6,501 nucleotides of DNA, taken from assembly GCA_014799765.1 (NCBI GenBank), contig JAAVHK010000053.1:1-6501 (forward strand). Direction: 5' to 3'. A program made the position numbers and the translations under genes. Shown piece after piece: positions 5,720 through 6,501 of this stretch. Each line of letters begins with the position of its first letter. The first letter of the stretch is position 1. Source of the stretch: Ruminococcus sp. Its GTDB lineage: Bacteria; Bacillota; Clostridia; Oscillospirales; Ruminococcaceae. Under the pieces are notes generated by a model. It worked only from the letters and a program-made list of their open reading frames with translations. It did not search any database and was not told the DNA's origin.

Positions 5720-5748
5720 AAAAAATAGTACGGAAATTCTTCCGTACT
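5720..5748 (-). terminator. Hairpin with T-tract between kinase and transporter genes, terminator or attenuator
   Basis: AGTACGGAA (5727-5735) and TTCCGTACT (5740-5748) form a perfect 9-bp stem with a 4-base loop. On the minus strand an A and six T residues (5720-5725) follow. It lies inside the 70-base gap, and no clear promoter is seen between it and the ATPase gene. Unless a weak promoter is present (for example TACAAT near 5755), transporter transcription would depend on partial readthrough. Confidence 0.8.
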
Positions 5749-5768
5749 TTTATTGTAAAACGTAATTA

Positions 5769-6501
5769 TCAACTTTTTATCTGATTTTTCAAAAAAAATT
5801 CTGCGGTGACCTTTCCGCCGGTATCGGTATTGGATATATCTATATTACCGCCACACTTTTCGCAAAGTATTTTACATATATAAAGTCCGAGTCCAAAATG
5901 TAAAGTATTCTGTTCCCTGTCGTCACGATAGAACGGTTCTTTAGCGAGTTTCAAAGCCTTTTTGGTAAAACCTTTACCGTCGTCAAGTACGGTTATTTTC
6001 ATACGGTCACCTGATACGGTAATATCTGCTGAAATCCTACTGTCTGCGTACCTCACCGCATTTGACATTATATTCTCGTATACTTCCATTACAAGCTGAA
6101 CGTCAATGAAAAGAATATCCGTATCGCTCCGGAAGTCTAATGAAAATTCCTTGTCATTACAGATATATTTTCCCGATTCCGAAAAATTTTCCCTTAAAGT
6201 ACTGGAATCCACTTCAACCGGAGCAGGTACAATATCTTCAAGCTTCTGTACCGCACTCATTTTATAGGTATAACTTTCAAGTCTGTTTATCTGACCATAC
6301 ATTTTTGAAAGAATTTCAGATAATTTTTCCGACGATACATTTTCACCGTACTTTGTCAGAAATTCGTTATAGCCTTTCAGTACTGTAAGAGGCGTTCTCA
6401 AATCGTGTGAAAATGCAGAGTTAAGACGTTTCCGTTCTTCGAGTGACCGCCACATATTACGGTTATTTTCGTCGAGAGCCTGACGCATATTGTCAAAAGC
6501 C
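5769..6501 (-). CDS. Sensor histidine kinase, N-terminus beyond window
   Basis: The frame is open through the right edge (AFDN precedes the first in-window Met), so about 243 C-terminal residues are seen and the sensor and membrane part is missing. Counting from the Met at 6488, the H-box FSHDLRTPLT carries the phospho-accepting His28 (codon 6405-6407). The N-box is YENIMSNAVRYA (Asn143), the G1 box DDGKGF (169-174), the F-box FYRDD and the G2 box FGLGLY (198-203). The AFDNMRQAL segment looks like the end of a HAMP linker. All catalytic motifs are intact. Such kinases autophosphorylate and pass the phosphate to an OmpR-type regulator, probably encoded off the right edge. The position upstream of the ABC genes suggests it controls or senses through them. 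Confidence 0.95.
   Translation of the reverse strand, partial: AFDNMRQALDENNRNMWRSLEERKRLNSAFSHDLRTPLTVLKGYNEFLTKYGENVSSEKLSEILSKMYGQINRLESYTYKMSAVQKLEDIVPAPVEVDSSTLRENFSESGKYICNDKEFSLDFRSDTDILFIDVQLVMEVYENIMSNAVRYADSRISADITVSGDRMKITVLDDGKGFTKKALKLAKEPFYRDDREQNTLHFGLGLYICKILCEKCGGNIDISNTDTGGKVTAEFFLKNQIKS

Noticed and set aside
5318..5728. 136-codon open frame on the + strand
   Set aside because: It lies antisense to the ABC ATPase and its leader, has no ribosome binding site or recognisable domain, and the ATPase frame carries every ABC motif.

Overview
This is a low-GC, minus-strand stretch of chromosome. Strong AGGAGG-type ribosome binding sites, sigma-A-type promoters, short AT-rich spacers and hairpin/U-tract terminators point to a Firmicute. 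The gene style suggests a gut Clostridia/Ruminococcus-like organism, but that assignment is only an impression. Every gene I accept is on the minus strand, so transcription runs from high to low coordinates. There is no rRNA, tRNA, CRISPR array or transposase, and no gene-free stretch longer than about 165 bases.

Right half (6501 to 2926): the 3' end of a two-component/ABC-transporter locus. It begins with a sensor histidine kinase that enters from beyond the right edge (5769-6501). A hairpin with a six-base T-tract follows and probably acts as a terminator or attenuator (5720-5748). Next come an ABC ATPase (4805-5698), a large ABC-2-type permease with a long extracytoplasmic domain (3549-4805) and a smaller six-helix permease (2972-3589). 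The three transporter genes overlap, the first two by a TAATG stop/start and the last two by 41 bases, so they are translationally coupled. A strong intrinsic terminator (2926-2964) closes the operon. The likely logic is signal-controlled expression of an exporter or antimicrobial-peptide-type transporter. The substrate cannot be read from the sequence.

Left half (2884 to 1): a run of separate small units, each with its own promoter or spacer and mostly unrecognised. They are a 396-residue soluble acidic protein (1637-2827), an 80-residue small protein (1262-1504), an XRE-family repressor-like protein (840-1172), an 87-residue cysteine-rich protein built of two tandem four-cysteine modules (406-669), and the first 91 residues of a helical, probably coiled-coil protein that leaves the left edge (1-274). 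This looks like an accessory region.

The most notable signals are regulatory and architectural. The XRE gene has two inverted copies of TATCTTTTAG flanking its promoter. The cysteine-rich gene has a perfect TTGACA-17-TATAAT promoter overlapped by a 16-bp palindrome. The 396-residue gene is bracketed by two diverged copies of a 38-bp inverted repeat. I find no clear proof of a new biological system, but the XRE/cysteine-rich pair and the bracketed orphan gene are the best candidates.
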